Shown here: one piece after another, positions 42,370 through 50,993 of the stretch
How positions within the stretch are numbered: the stretch's first letter is position 1
Layout of the letters: every line of letters begins with the position of its first letter
Assembly: GCA_001657395.1 (NCBI GenBank)
Contig: LYSY01000004.1
Coordinates: forward strand, 1-64,000
Length of the DNA stretch: 64,000 nucleotides
Reading direction: 5' to 3'
From: Rhodospirillales bacterium BBD 1991-14
GTDB taxonomy: Bacteria; Pseudomonadota; Alphaproteobacteria; Kiloniellales; Kiloniellaceae
The notes under the pieces: model-generated
Told to the model about the DNA's origin: nothing
Seen by the model: the letters and a program-made list of their open reading frames with translations, nothing else
The model's database searches: none
Program-made: the position numbers and the translations under genes

Positions 42370-43383
42370 ATGGCTCCAGACGACAACACGCCGCGAGCGG
42401 CGCGCGATCAAAAGGCCTTCATGGACGCGCTTTACTGGTGGGGGGTGCCGACCCTGTTTCGCGCGCCGCACGACCCGGACCCGGCGGCTTGCGACATCGC
42501 CCTGGTCGGCGTGCCCCACTCGACCGGCAACGGCACGACGGAGCGCGACCAGCACCTGGGGCCGCGGGCGGTGCGCGACATCTCGGCCAATGGCCGGCGC
42601 GTCCACATGCACTTCGAGCTGGACCCCTGGAATGCCTGCCGGATTCACGATCTGGGCGATGTCCCGCTGCCGGAGGCCAACAACAACGAACGCTGTATCG
42701 AGCGCATCACAGAGTTTTACCGGGCCGTCGATGCCGCCGGCACGCGGCCGGTCTCCGTCGGCGGCGACCACTCCATCACCGGCGGCATCCTGCAGGCGCT
42801 GGGCGGTTCCACGTCACGGCTGACCGGCGGTAAGAAGGCGGCGATCCTGCATTTCGACGCCCATACCGATGCTTTTTCCAACATGAAGCACTTCCTCGGG
42901 GCCGAGAAGTCGGCGGCCCACTGGGCCGCCTATCTGGTGAACGACGGTCATGTCGACGCGGAGCGCAGTGTTCAGGTCGGCATCCGCGGCAACGCCCGCA
43001 CCCTGGACTGGCTGAAGCCCAGCTACGACCTGGGCTACGAGGTCATCACCATGGACCGCTACAAGGAGATCGGAGCGGCACGTTCCATCGAGATCATCCG
43101 CGAGCGCATCGGCGACCATCCGGTCTACATCACCTTCGATCTCGACTGCCTCGATCCCACCGTGGCGCCGGGCTGCGCCAATATAGAGGCCGGCTGCAAC
43201 GGCTTCATGATCGACGAGGCCATGGCGCTGCTGCGCGCCGTGCGCGGCTTCAACGTCATCGGCGGCGACGTCGTCTGCCTGATGCCGACCAAGGACAGCC
43301 CCAACAAGATCACCGCGATGGTCACCATGGCCGTGATGTTCGAGATGCTGAGCCTGATCGCCGCCAGCCATTTCAAAGAGTAA
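42370..43383 (+). CDS. Ureohydrolase of the arginase/agmatinase family
   Basis: Encodes 337 aa from ATG 42370 behind GAGGGAGGA. The binuclear manganese site is complete: GGDHSITGG, FDAHTDAF and TFDLDCLDP. The family hydrolyses guanidino compounds (agmatine, guanidinobutyrate, guanidinopropionate, arginine) to urea; the sequence does not settle which. It lies 77 bases after the kinase on the same strand but has no evident pathway link to the sugar operon. Confidence 0.85.
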   Translation: MAPDDNTPRAARDQKAFMDALYWWGVPTLFRAPHDPDPAACDIALVGVPHSTGNGTTERDQHLGPRAVRDISANGRRVHMHFELDPWNACRIHDLGDVPLPEANNNERCIERITEFYRAVDAAGTRPVSVGGDHSITGGILQALGGSTSRLTGGKKAAILHFDAHTDAFSNMKHFLGAEKSAAHWAAYLVNDGHVDAERSVQVGIRGNARTLDWLKPSYDLGYEVITMDRYKEIGAARSIEIIRERIGDHPVYITFDLDCLDPTVAPGCANIEAGCNGFMIDEAMALLRAVRGFNVIGGDVVCLMPTKDSPNKITAMVTMAVMFEMLSLIAASHFKE

Positions 43384-43494
43384 GCGCGTGCTTAGTTCGA
43401 ATTCCAGGCGCGCATACGTCTAGAAGCGTGCATCCCGCGTTGAGGGTCGCCAGGACACTTAGGCGAATCGACCGCGGCAGCCGAAGCAGTCAGC

Positions 43495-44082
43495 CTAGTT
43501 TACCACGATAGCCGATTGCCAGTATGGCAGGAGCTGCTGGAACGGCACCGGTTGCGTGAAATACGCGAGTGGATCATTGATGAACAGAACGGGTTGCACG
43601 CCAAAGGGTGTAGTCTGCCACGCCATGCCGCGCAGGACGACCACGTGCCCAGAATAAGGAGAGGTCTTTACCTGCATAATGATCGGGCGGCCAGACGCAA
43701 GCGTGTTGTACAGAACCATCGGGTTAGCCGGCGGCGCGAGACTGGCATAGCCGCCGCCAGTGAGATTGAGTAAGCCGATGATCTCGTTCGTATGCCCTGT
43801 CCGAATACAGGCATTGATCAGCTGTTGGTTGCCTTGGGGATTGCAGCAATAGGGCTGCGGGAAGTTGTTCGCCCTAGACACGAGTTCGCATTGATGGGGG
43901 CTTTGATGCACCGGAGTTTGCGCTTTCCAATGAGCAATCTGCTCAACCACGGCAACCCAGCACCAAACTGGCGTATGTTGCGGAGTATTCTGAATGCCCA
44001 AGTCTATGGGCGGCGGCACTTGCGCGCCTGCGATCCTGAGAAATGCCACCATCAGCAATGAGACGAGCACAAAGAGCTTCAT
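43495..44082 (-). CDS. Exported papain-like cysteine protease, C39/AvrRpt2-like
   Basis: Encodes 195 aa from ATG 44082 behind AAGGTG. Signal peptide KLFVLVSLLMVAFLRIAGAQ. Catalytic-type residues are Cys in TPVWCWVAVVEQIAH, His in YSGHVVVLRG and Asn-Asp in FINDP, the papain-like order. More Cys residues (HQCEL, YCCNPQG, NACIR) could form disulfides. Base composition is visibly less GC-rich than its neighbours, suggesting transfer. It stands alone. Substrate unknown; a secreted effector, toxin or bacteriocin-type peptidase are possibilities. Confidence 0.72.
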   Translation of the reverse strand: MKLFVLVSLLMVAFLRIAGAQVPPPIDLGIQNTPQHTPVWCWVAVVEQIAHWKAQTPVHQSPHQCELVSRANNFPQPYCCNPQGNQQLINACIRTGHTNEIIGLLNLTGGGYASLAPPANPMVLYNTLASGRPIIMQVKTSPYSGHVVVLRGMAWQTTPFGVQPVLFINDPLAYFTQPVPFQQLLPYWQSAIVVN

Positions 44083-44118
44083 AGCGCACCTTGGTAAGGT
44101 TTCATCCCATACAAATGT

Positions 44119-44146
44119 CACTCATGATTGAGTGTAAGTGATTATA
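44119..44146 (-). promoter_or_regulatory. Promoter and inverted repeat upstream of the cysteine protease
   Basis: On the minus strand a perfect -10 box TATAAT lies at 44146-44141. Immediately downstream the perfect inverted repeat CACTCA-TGAT-TGAGTG (44119-44134) covers the expected start site and could be an operator. No clear -35 was found. The remaining gap to 44274 holds nothing else recognisable. Confidence 0.5.
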
Positions 44147-44274
44147 CATTTTCCACCTTAGATCCCCTTCGACGACAATGCCGCTGCCAAAGTTGATGGT
44201 CAAGAGCAACTTACCCATGAAGCCGGTCGGAAGCCCCGGACCGCCGACAGCCACTTGAGGCCGTAGGCAGGGCG

Positions 44275-45000
44275 CTACAGCTCCTCCAAGGGCTCGTGAT
44301 GCCCGAAGCGCCGCGTCCCGCCTGAGACCGGCGCGGCCCAGCGTGCGGCGTTGCGCAGCACCTGCCGGATCTCGGGCTGCAGGAAGGTGGGGTAGGTCTC
44401 GTGGCCCGGGCGGAAGTAGAAGATGCGGCCCTTGCCGCGGCGGTAGCAGCAGCCGGAACGGAACACCTCGCCACCCTTGAACCAGCTGATGAAGACCAGT
44501 TCGTCGGGCGGCGGCACGTCGAAGGGCTCGCCGTACATCTCCTCCTGCGGCAGGTCGATGGTCTCGCCGAGGCCTTCGGCTATGGGATGGCCCGGTGCCA
44601 CCACCCAGAGGCGCTCGTTTTCGCCCGCGTTGCGCCACTTCAGGTCGCAGCTTGTGCCCATGAGGTCCTTGAACACGCGCGCGAAGTGGGCGGAGTGCAG
44701 GACGATCAGGCCCATGCCGTCGAGCACCCGCGCCTTGACACGGTCGACGATCGCCTGCGGCACGTCGTCGTAGGCGTGGTGGCTCCACCAGAGAATCACG
44801 TCTGTCTTGTCCAGCACCGCCTCCGTCAGGCCGCAGTCCGGCTGCTCCATGGTGGCGACGGAGACCTGGAAGTCGTCTGCCTCTTCAAGGGCGTCGGCCA
44901 GGGCGCCGTGAATGCCCTGCGGATAGATCTCCAGCACCTCCGGCTTGCGCGTCTCTTCGACGTTCTCGTTCCAGACCAGAACGCGGAGTTTCTTCGGCAT
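44275..45000 (-). CDS. ThuA-like glutamine-amidotransferase-fold protein
   Basis: Encodes 241 aa. The start [11 protein letters not shown], the [16 protein letters not shown] segment, LIVLHSAHF and HPIAEGL, plus the C-terminal [22 protein letters not shown], are typical of the ThuA family, named for trehalose utilisation in rhizobia. The biochemical reaction of many members is unresolved. It is divergent from the TetR gene, so may be its target. Confidence 0.82.
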   Translation of the reverse strand: MPKKLRVLVWNENVEETRKPEVLEIYPQGIHGALADALEEADDFQVSVATMEQPDCGLTEAVLDKTDVILWWSHHAYDDVPQAIVDRVKARVLDGMGLIVLHSAHFARVFKDLMGTSCDLKWRNAGENERLWVVAPGHPIAEGLGETIDLPQEEMYGEPFDVPPPDELVFISWFKGGEVFRSGCCYRRGKGRIFYFRPGHETYPTFLQPEIRQVLRNAARWAAPVSGGTRRFGHHEPLEEL

Positions 45001-45136
45001 GGGGCTTTGGTCCCCTGATCGGGTGGGGCGGCGCGCTTACGCCCCTTTACCAGATCGTGGAGCGTGAGCGCCACTGCGAAGGTGCTGCGGCCCCGAAGGG
45101 TGCTGCGGCGGGTCTTGCCTGCGCGCTCCAAGGCCG

Positions 45137-45187
45137 TTGACAAACTCGGACGCTTGTCCTAACCAAGGGTTCGGACGAGCGTCCTAA
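45137..45187 (+). promoter_or_regulatory. TetR-gene promoter with two operator copies
   Basis: TTGACA (45137-45142) and TAACCA (45160-45165) are spaced by 17 bases. Two copies of CGGACGnnnGTCCTAA occur at 45147-45162 and 45172-45187, 25 bases apart; the second contains the perfect palindrome GGACGAGCGTCC. The first sits between -35 and -10, so binding would block transcription. They are the likely sites of the TetR protein encoded downstream. Confidence 0.7.
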
Positions 45188-45250
45188 TTTCTTTTGCCGG
45201 CGAAGGAGTGCCTTGTAGCAGCGGATTTGGGCGAGCCGGGAGGCGATCTC

Positions 45251-45871
45251 ATGAGTGACAAGACAACACGCGAGCGCATCGTCGATGCCGCCGACCGGCT
45301 GTTCTACCGGCAGGGCTACGCGCATACGTCCTTCACCGACATTGCCGGGGTGGTGCAGATCTCGCGCGGCAACTTCTATCATCACTTCAAGACCAAGGAC
45401 GAGATCCTGGAGGCCGTGATCGCGTTCCGCCTGGCCAAGACGCAGGCGATGCTCGAACGGTGGGAGGCTGAAGGGAAGAACCCGGAAGAGCGCATCCGGC
45501 ACTTCATCCACATTCTGGTTGCCAACTGGGACGACATAAAGCTCTACGGCTGCCCGGTCGGCACCTTGAGCACGGAACTTGCGAAACTGAACCACGCCTC
45601 GCAGGAGGAGGCGAAGCGTGTCTTTACGCTGTTTCGTACCTGGCTGTGCCGGCAGTTCGCGGATCTCGGCCACGAGGCGGAGGCCGACGAACTGGCGCTC
45701 CATCTTCTCGCGCGCAGCCAGGGCGTCGCCATGATGGCAAACGCCTTTCACGACAGGGCCTTCGTTGCGCAGGAGGTGAAGCAGATGTGCGACTGGGTGG
45801 CGTCCTACGCGCAGCCCGCGGGCGGATCCGTGAAACGGAGCGGCGCGGCGAAACGGAAGAAGACGAGGTGA
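45251..45871 (+). CDS. TetR-family transcriptional regulator
   Basis: Encodes 206 aa from ATG 45251 behind GGGAGG. N-terminal HTH RERIVDAADRLFYRQGYAHTSFTDIAGVVQISRGNFYHHF (shown here by its ends: RERIVDAADR and GNFYHHFK). The C-terminal ligand domain has Cys residues (YGCPVG, LCRQF, MCDWV) and a basic tail. It probably controls itself, the divergent ThuA gene and perhaps the next gene. Confidence 0.88.
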   Translation: MSDKTTRERIVDAADRLFYRQGYAHTSFTDIAGVVQISRGNFYHHFKTKDEILEAVIAFRLAKTQAMLERWEAEGKNPEERIRHFIHILVANWDDIKLYGCPVGTLSTELAKLNHASQEEAKRVFTLFRTWLCRQFADLGHEAEADELALHLLARSQGVAMMANAFHDRAFVAQEVKQMCDWVASYAQPAGGSVKRSGAAKRKKTR

Positions 45872-45986
45872 AAGAAGAGGGCGGGCCAAAAGGCTGCTTC
45901 CGGCCGGTGACATCGGCAGCGCCCTGTACCGGGTCTGCCCGGAGGCCGCGATTCAAACCAAGTGATACAGATGGGAGAACGATCCG

Positions 45987-46274
45987 ATGTTTTTCGTGCA
46001 GCTCAGGTTCTCGAGCAACAAAGACCAGGCCGGCCAGTTCATGGAGGGTCACAAGGACTGGATCAAACGCGGCTTCGACGACGGCGTGTTTCTGCTGAGC
46101 GGAAGCCTTCAGCCCAATCTGGGTGGCGGGATCGTCGCACACAACACCTCGCTGCCGGACCTTCAAAGCAGAGTGAACGAAGACCCCTTCGTCGCCCAGG
46201 ATGTGGTGCGCGCGGAGATTCTTGAACTCACGCCGTCGCGCACCGACGATCGGCTGGACTTCCTCAACGGCTGA
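45987..46274 (+). CDS. YciI-like protein
   Basis: Encodes 95 aa with a ribosome site GGGAGA. Small ferredoxin-like fold of the YciI type: FFVQLRFSSNKDQAGQFM, then GHKDWIKRGFDDGVFLLSG and DPFVAQDVVRAEILEL. The family has a conserved His-Asp pair (GHKDW here) thought to be catalytic; the reaction is unknown. It follows the TetR gene by 115 bases and may be in its regulon. Confidence 0.75.
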   Translation: MFFVQLRFSSNKDQAGQFMEGHKDWIKRGFDDGVFLLSGSLQPNLGGGIVAHNTSLPDLQSRVNEDPFVAQDVVRAEILELTPSRTDDRLDFLNG

Positions 46275-46291
46275 ACGGCGTCCGCCGCGTC

Positions 46292-47530
46292 TCAGGCCTT
46301 CAACAGATCCAACAGCGTCAGCGCCACCACCTCGGTGGCCTTGTGCAGGTCTTCCAACGGCAGCCGTTCGTCGGCGCGGTGGGCGTTGGCTTCCTCGATG
46401 GTATGGGGGCCGGCGCCGTAGAGCACGGTGGGAATGCCGGCGGCGGTGTAATGGCGGGCATCGGTGTAGAGCGGCACGCCCTTGGGCGCCACGGGCTCGC
46501 CCATCACGTCCGTCGCCCGCGCGGCCAGGTACTCGGTCAGGCGCTCGCCGCCCTTCAGCGGCATCAGCGGCGCGGCCAGCAGGATGCGCCGGATGGTGAC
46601 GGTGATTCCTTCGAAAGGCGCCGCTGCGGACTCAATGAGCGCCCGCAGATCTGCTTCGGCCTGTTCGGGGTTCTCCTCCGGGATCATGCGGCGGTCGAGG
46701 CGGAAGGTGACGCGGTCCGGGACCACGTTGGTGTTGATGCCGCCCTCGATCAGGCCCACGGTCATCTGCGGGCTGCCGATGCCCTCGATCTGCGAGACGG
46801 TTTCGCCGAGACCCCCGCGCCAGGCGTAGAGCGCGGTGAGGATGGCGTTGGCGGCCTCCAGGGCGTCGTGGCCGGTGTAGGGCATGGCGGCGTGGGCCGA
46901 CTTGCCGTCCACCGTCACCTCCAGGTGCAGGCAGCCGTTGTGGGCGGTCACGACGTTGTAGGAGAAGCCGGCGCCGATGGAGAGGTCCGGCTTGGTGAGG
47001 CCCTGGTCGATCAGCCAGCGCGGGCCGATCTCGCCGCCGGCCTCCTCGTCGTAGGTGAAGTGCAGTTCGACCGTGCCGTTCAGGGCGGCACCGGCCGCCG
47101 CCGCCCGCTCCAGGGCGATCAGGGCGTAGGTGTAGGTCGCAAAATCCGACTTGGATACGGCGACGCCGCGCCCGTACATCCAGCCGTCCTCGATCTCGGC
47201 GCCGTAGGGGTCCTTGGTCCAGCCTTCGCCTGGCGGCACCACGTCGCCGTGGGCGTTGAGGGCGATCACAGGCCCCTCGCCGAACTTGCGTCGGACGATC
47301 AGGTTGGTCGCTGAGATCATGCCCGCCGCCTTCACCGTCTCCTCGGGCACCGGGTGGCGCTCGACCGTGAAGCCGAGGTCTTCCAGCAGCGCCGCGGCGC
47401 GCTCCCCATGAGCGGCGCAGTCGCCCGCAGGGTTGTCGGAGGGCACCTTCACCAGCTCCGCCAGGAAACGGACCTGCGCCGCGCGCTCGGCCTCCAGGGT
47501 CGCGCGGATGATCTCTTCTGGGTTGCTCAT
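46292..47530 (-). CDS. M20-family deacylase (ArgE/DapE-like)
   Basis: Encodes 412 aa. Zinc ligand motifs ALNAHGDVVPPGEGW and FTYDEEAGGEIGP are present, with a dimerisation domain around residues 180-295. Members deacylate N-acyl amino acids or dipeptides. It is the last gene of the purine-catabolic minus-strand operon, 51 bases after the allantoate hydrolase-like gene, so its substrate may be an ureido or carbamoyl acid from that pathway (inference). Confidence 0.8.
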   Translation of the reverse strand: MSNPEEIIRATLEAERAAQVRFLAELVKVPSDNPAGDCAAHGERAAALLEDLGFTVERHPVPEETVKAAGMISATNLIVRRKFGEGPVIALNAHGDVVPPGEGWTKDPYGAEIEDGWMYGRGVAVSKSDFATYTYALIALERAAAAGAALNGTVELHFTYDEEAGGEIGPRWLIDQGLTKPDLSIGAGFSYNVVTAHNGCLHLEVTVDGKSAHAAMPYTGHDALEAANAILTALYAWRGGLGETVSQIEGIGSPQMTVGLIEGGINTNVVPDRVTFRLDRRMIPEENPEQAEADLRALIESAAAPFEGITVTIRRILLAAPLMPLKGGERLTEYLAARATDVMGEPVAPKGVPLYTDARHYTAAGIPTVLYGAGPHTIEEANAHRADERLPLEDLHKATEVVALTLLDLLKA

Positions 47531-47581
47531 ACGGGTTCTTCTTTTTTTGAGGGCTTGAACGGGCGGGTCGGTTATAGAGGG

Positions 47582-48853
47582 TCAGGAATCCGGGCGGGCG
47601 AGGGAGGCCGGGTCGAGGTGTTCGAGGAAGTCGAGGAAGACCCGCGCGCCCACCTCGGCGTCCTCGCCGGTGATGCTTTCCAGCGGGTTGTGGCTGATCC
47701 CGCCGCCGCAGCGCAGGAAGATCATGGCGATGGGGCAGAGGCTCGCCAGCGCCATGGCATCGTGGCCGGCGCCGCTCGGCAGCCTCAGGGGGCTGATGCC
47801 CTGGCGCACGATGGCCTGGTCAAGTTCGGCCATCAGCGCCGGGTCGCAGGCGACGGCGGCTTCGGAGTAGAGACATTCTATGGCGAAGTCGAGACCGCGG
47901 CGTTCGGCGATGGCGGTCATCCCGGCCTTCAGCGCGGCGACGGCGGCGTCGCGCTGGTCGTCCGCCGGGGCGCGGATGTCGAGGGTGAAGGTGACGGCGC
48001 CGGGGATCACGTTGATGGCACCGGGTGCCGCCTCGATGCGCCCGACGGTGGCGACCAGGCCATCCTCGCCCTGCCCGTGGGCCTCGATTGCCAGGATCAT
48101 CTCCGCCGCCCCGGCCAGGGCATCCTTGCGCAGGCCCATGGGCACGGTGCCGGCGTGACCCGCCATGCCCCCAAGGGTGATGGCGAAGCGGCTGGCCCCG
48201 TTGATGGCGGTGACCACACCCACCGGCAGACCTTCGGACTCCAGGACCGGGCCCTGTTCGATGTGCAGTTCGACGAAGGCCAGGATGTCCTTGGGGTCGC
48301 GCGCCTCGCGGGCGATCTCCGCCGGCTCGCAGCCGAAATGGCGCAGGGCCTCTTCCAGGGTGGTGCCTTCGGAATCCTGCAATGCGAGGATCGCCGGGTC
48401 GACGCTGCCGGCCACGGTGCGCGAACCGGACAGGGTGGTCGGGAAGCGCACCCCCTCCTCGTCGCCGAAGGCGATGACCTCGACGGCAAAAGGCAGGCGC
48501 TTGTGACGGGCGTTCAGGTCGGCGATGCAGGCGATGGGCAGGGCAACGCCCAGGTTGCCGTCGTAGGCGCCGGCATCGCGCACGGTATCGATGTGGGAGC
48601 CGGTGATGAGCGTCTTCGCCCCCGGCTGCGCGGCCTCGTAGCGGCCCACCACGTTGCCGATGGCGTCGATGCGCGCGGTCATCCCGGCGGCCTCCATGGC
48701 GTCGATCACCGCCGTGGCGCAGGCCTTGTGCTCGGCGCTGAGGAAGACCCGGGTGAGCTTGTCCGGTGCCTCGCTGAAGCGCGCCCAGGTGTCCACCAGG
48801 GCCTTGATTTCGTGGCCGCTGAGGGTGAGCGGCTGTGCCGCGGCCAGGGTCAT
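47582..48853 (-). CDS. Allantoate amidohydrolase-like M20 hydrolase
   Basis: Encodes 423 aa from ATG 48853, overlapping the uraD stop. Metal and substrate motifs of the allantoate amidohydrolase / N-carbamoyl-amino-acid hydrolase group are clear: TGSHIDTVRDAGAYDGNLGV, AFGDEEGVRFP, ELHIEQGPVLE and SGAGHDAMALA. Given uraD and puuE upstream, conversion of allantoate towards ureidoglycolate with ammonia release is the best call; ureidoglycolate amidohydrolase is an alternative. Confidence 0.85.
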   Translation of the reverse strand: MTLAAAQPLTLSGHEIKALVDTWARFSEAPDKLTRVFLSAEHKACATAVIDAMEAAGMTARIDAIGNVVGRYEAAQPGAKTLITGSHIDTVRDAGAYDGNLGVALPIACIADLNARHKRLPFAVEVIAFGDEEGVRFPTTLSGSRTVAGSVDPAILALQDSEGTTLEEALRHFGCEPAEIAREARDPKDILAFVELHIEQGPVLESEGLPVGVVTAINGASRFAITLGGMAGHAGTVPMGLRKDALAGAAEMILAIEAHGQGEDGLVATVGRIEAAPGAINVIPGAVTFTLDIRAPADDQRDAAVAALKAGMTAIAERRGLDFAIECLYSEAAVACDPALMAELDQAIVRQGISPLRLPSGAGHDAMALASLCPIAMIFLRCGGGISHNPLESITGEDAEVGARVFLDFLEHLDPASLARPDS

Positions 48854-49356
48854 GGCAGCATCTCCTTCAGTCTGAGCAGCGCGATGCGCTCGATCTGCTC
48901 CAGGGCGGTGGCGAACTCCGCCTCCGCATCGTTGTTCAGGCGTGCGCGGAAGGCGGCCAGGATCTCGTCCTTCGAGCACCCCTTCACAGCCATGATGAAG
49001 GGCATCCGGAAGCGTTCCTTGTAGGCCTCGTTGAGGGCCGTGAAGGTCTCCCGCTCGGTATCGCTCAGCAGGTCGAGGCCGGCGGAGGCCTGCTCCCTGG
49101 CGGAGTCGGCGGTCAGCCGCCCGGCTTGGGCCAGGCGCCCCGCAAGGTCGGGGTGCGCGGTGATGAGCGCGCGCTTCTGGTCCTCGCTGCCCGCCTGCAT
49201 GGCTCTCACCAGGAGTGCGTGCAGCGCCTCGGCCGTCTCGGCGTCTGCAGGGATACCGGCGTCGTAGGCCGCCTCGGCGATCCAGGGTGAATGCTCGAAG
49301 ACGCCGCCGAAGCGGGCGACGAAGCTGTCCCGGTCGAGTTCGGCCAGCCTGCTCAC
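48850..49356 (-). CDS. uraD: OHCU decarboxylase
   Basis: Encodes 168 aa from GTG 49356, overlapping the puuE stop. Family motifs FGGVFEHSPWIAEAAY, HPDLAGRLA (catalytic His) and FRMPFIMAVKG are present. It converts 2-oxo-4-hydroxy-4-carboxy-5-ureidoimidazoline to S-allantoin. Coupled to puuE and the allantoate hydrolase by overlaps. Confidence 0.92.
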   Translation of the reverse strand: MSRLAELDRDSFVARFGGVFEHSPWIAEAAYDAGIPADAETAEALHALLVRAMQAGSEDQKRALITAHPDLAGRLAQAGRLTADSAREQASAGLDLLSDTERETFTALNEAYKERFRMPFIMAVKGCSKDEILAAFRARLNNDAEAEFATALEQIERIALLRLKEMLP

Positions 49357-50261
49357 GGCCTGTGCTTCTCGTGCCAGTGGCGGGCGATGTCGATACGCCG
49401 CGGCGTCCAGACGGCGTCGTGCGACTTCACGTAGTCCAGGAAACGGGCCAGCGCAGCCGCCCGCCCAGGCCGCCCGGCGAGACGGCAGTGCAGGCCCACC
49501 GACAGCATTTTGGGCGCGCCGGCCTGGCCCTCCGCATAGAGCAGGTCGAAGGAGTCCTTCAGGTAGGTGAAGAACTGATCGCCCGCATTGAAGCCCTGGG
49601 GCGTGGCGAAGCGCATGTCGTTGGCATCCAGGGTGTAGGGGATGATGAGGTGGGGGCCCTTGGGGCCTTCGACCCAGTAGGGCAGGTCGTCGGCGTAGGA
49701 ATCCGATGAATAGAGAAAACCGCCGTTCTCCATCACCAGGTCCAGGCTGTTGACGGAGGTGCGCCCGGTATACCAGCCGAGCGGGCGTTCGCCGGTGACC
49801 CGCTCGTGGATGCGGATCGCCTCGGCCATCTGGGCGTGCTCCGCGTCCCGCGAGAAGTCCTTGTACTCGATCCACTTGAGGCCGTGGGAGGCGATCTCCC
49901 AGCCTGCCTCCTGCATGCCTCGGACGGCGGCGGGATTGCGTTCCAGCGCGGTGGCGACGCCGTAGACGGTGACCGGGATTGCGGCCTGGGTGAACAGCCT
50001 GTGCAGCCGCCAGAAGCCCGCGCGGCTGCCGTATTCGTAGATCGACTCCATGTTCATGTGGCGCTGGCCGGGCCAGGGCTGGGCGCCGACGATCTCCGAC
50101 AGGAAGGCCTCGGAGGCCGCATCGCCGTGGAGGATGGAGTTTTCGCCGCCTTCCTCGTAGTTGATGACGAACTGAACGGCGATCACAGCACCGCCGGGCC
50201 AGGCCGGGTCCGGCGGCGTGGCGCCATAACCGATCAGATCGCGCGGATATTCGCCCGCCAT
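49353..50261 (-). CDS. puuE: Allantoinase PuuE, polysaccharide-deacetylase fold
   Basis: Encodes 302 aa. Recognisable segments: VINYEEGGENSILHGD near the N-terminus, ASHGLKWIEYKDF with the metal-site His, and GWYTGRTSVNS. It hydrolyses allantoin to allantoate and is unrelated to the amidohydrolase-type allantoinases. First gene of the minus-strand operon, divergent from uraH. Confidence 0.9.
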   Translation of the reverse strand: MAGEYPRDLIGYGATPPDPAWPGGAVIAVQFVINYEEGGENSILHGDAASEAFLSEIVGAQPWPGQRHMNMESIYEYGSRAGFWRLHRLFTQAAIPVTVYGVATALERNPAAVRGMQEAGWEIASHGLKWIEYKDFSRDAEHAQMAEAIRIHERVTGERPLGWYTGRTSVNSLDLVMENGGFLYSSDSYADDLPYWVEGPKGPHLIIPYTLDANDMRFATPQGFNAGDQFFTYLKDSFDLLYAEGQAGAPKMLSVGLHCRLAGRPGRAAALARFLDYVKSHDAVWTPRRIDIARHWHEKHRP

Positions 50262-50599
50262 TCCCTGTCCCCTTTCGGCATCCCCGCGCTGCGTCCTCTT
50301 GAGGGCCCATTCCGCACGCGCACGAACTATTCTAGTCCAGATTATTGCGCCCTCACTTGCAGGTTTTTTTTGAAACTGCTTATGGAGGGAGTAATCTTCT
50401 GTTTTCTGTCGCTGCCCTGGAAGATAGAGCGTCTCATAAGGCCAGCGACAAGGCGAGGGCCCCTCTAAAACAATCAGGGTCCGCCCGTAAAGGGTAAAAG
50501 CTGCAAGGCCGGTGGATCGCGCCCGTGGTATGACCGATCAGGGGAGCGGGCAGCGGCCAAAGGCCGGAACAGGGACAGGCTGATCAGGAGGGGGATTGT
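50262..50599. other. Divergent intergenic region of the purine operons
   Basis: A 338-base stretch with no convincing gene, containing the promoters of puuE (minus) and uraH (plus). It is less GC-rich in the middle (a T8 run near 50365 and TTCTGTTTTCTGTC). It also holds the foldable segment listed separately. I could not assign -35/-10 boxes with confidence. Confidence 0.6.
50408..50449 (+). promoter_or_regulatory. Candidate structured leader near uraH
   Basis: Outer stem GTCGCTG / CAGCGAC (7 bp) encloses an internal loop and an inner GAG-CGT-CTC hairpin, a two-stem shape with an asymmetric loop. It lies 150 bases before uraH on the plus strand. Location in a xanthine/urate locus makes a purine-sensing RNA (for example the NMT1/xanthine class) worth testing, but I cannot confirm the class consensus. 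Confidence 0.3.
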
Positions 50600-50989
50600 A
50601 TGGCTGGCAGCAGCGCCAGTGGGTCTGGTAACGGGTCGGGCAGGCTGACCACCCATGTGCTGGACACGGCCAACGGCCGCCCGGCAGCGGGCATCCGCAT
50701 CGCGCTTTACCGGCTGTCGGGCGAAACGCGCGAGCACCTGGTTACCACCGAGACCAACGCCGACGGGCGCTGCGACGGGCCGCTGCTGGAGGGCGCGGCC
50801 TTTGCCGCCGGCATCTACGAGCTTGTCTTCCAGGCCGCGGACTACTTTCGCGGACTTGGGACCGCCCTGCCGGACCAGCCTTTCCTGGACGTCGTGCCGA
50901 TCCGCTTCGGGATCGCCGCGCCCGGGGAGCATTATCACGTCCCGCTGCTGATCTCGCCTTACGGCTACTCGACCTACCGGGGTAGCTGA
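50600..50989 (+). CDS. uraH: 5-Hydroxyisourate hydrolase (transthyretin-like)
   Basis: Encodes 129 aa behind AGGAGGGG. After a Ser/Gly-rich leader, the diagnostic motifs are [26 protein letters not shown] and the C-terminal [18 protein letters not shown]. It converts the urate oxidation product HIU to OHCU, the substrate of UraD on the opposite strand. First gene of the plus-strand operon. Confidence 0.95.
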   Translation: MAGSSASGSGNGSGRLTTHVLDTANGRPAAGIRIALYRLSGETREHLVTTETNADGRCDGPLLEGAAFAAGIYELVFQAADYFRGLGTALPDQPFLDVVPIRFGIAAPGEHYHVPLLISPYGYSTYRGS

Positions 50990-50993
50990 GCCC

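Noticed and set aside
43384-43494. Possible small RNA or tRNA between the ureohydrolase and the cysteine protease
   Set aside because: No cloverleaf, strong hairpin with T-tract or promoter could be seen in these 111 bases.
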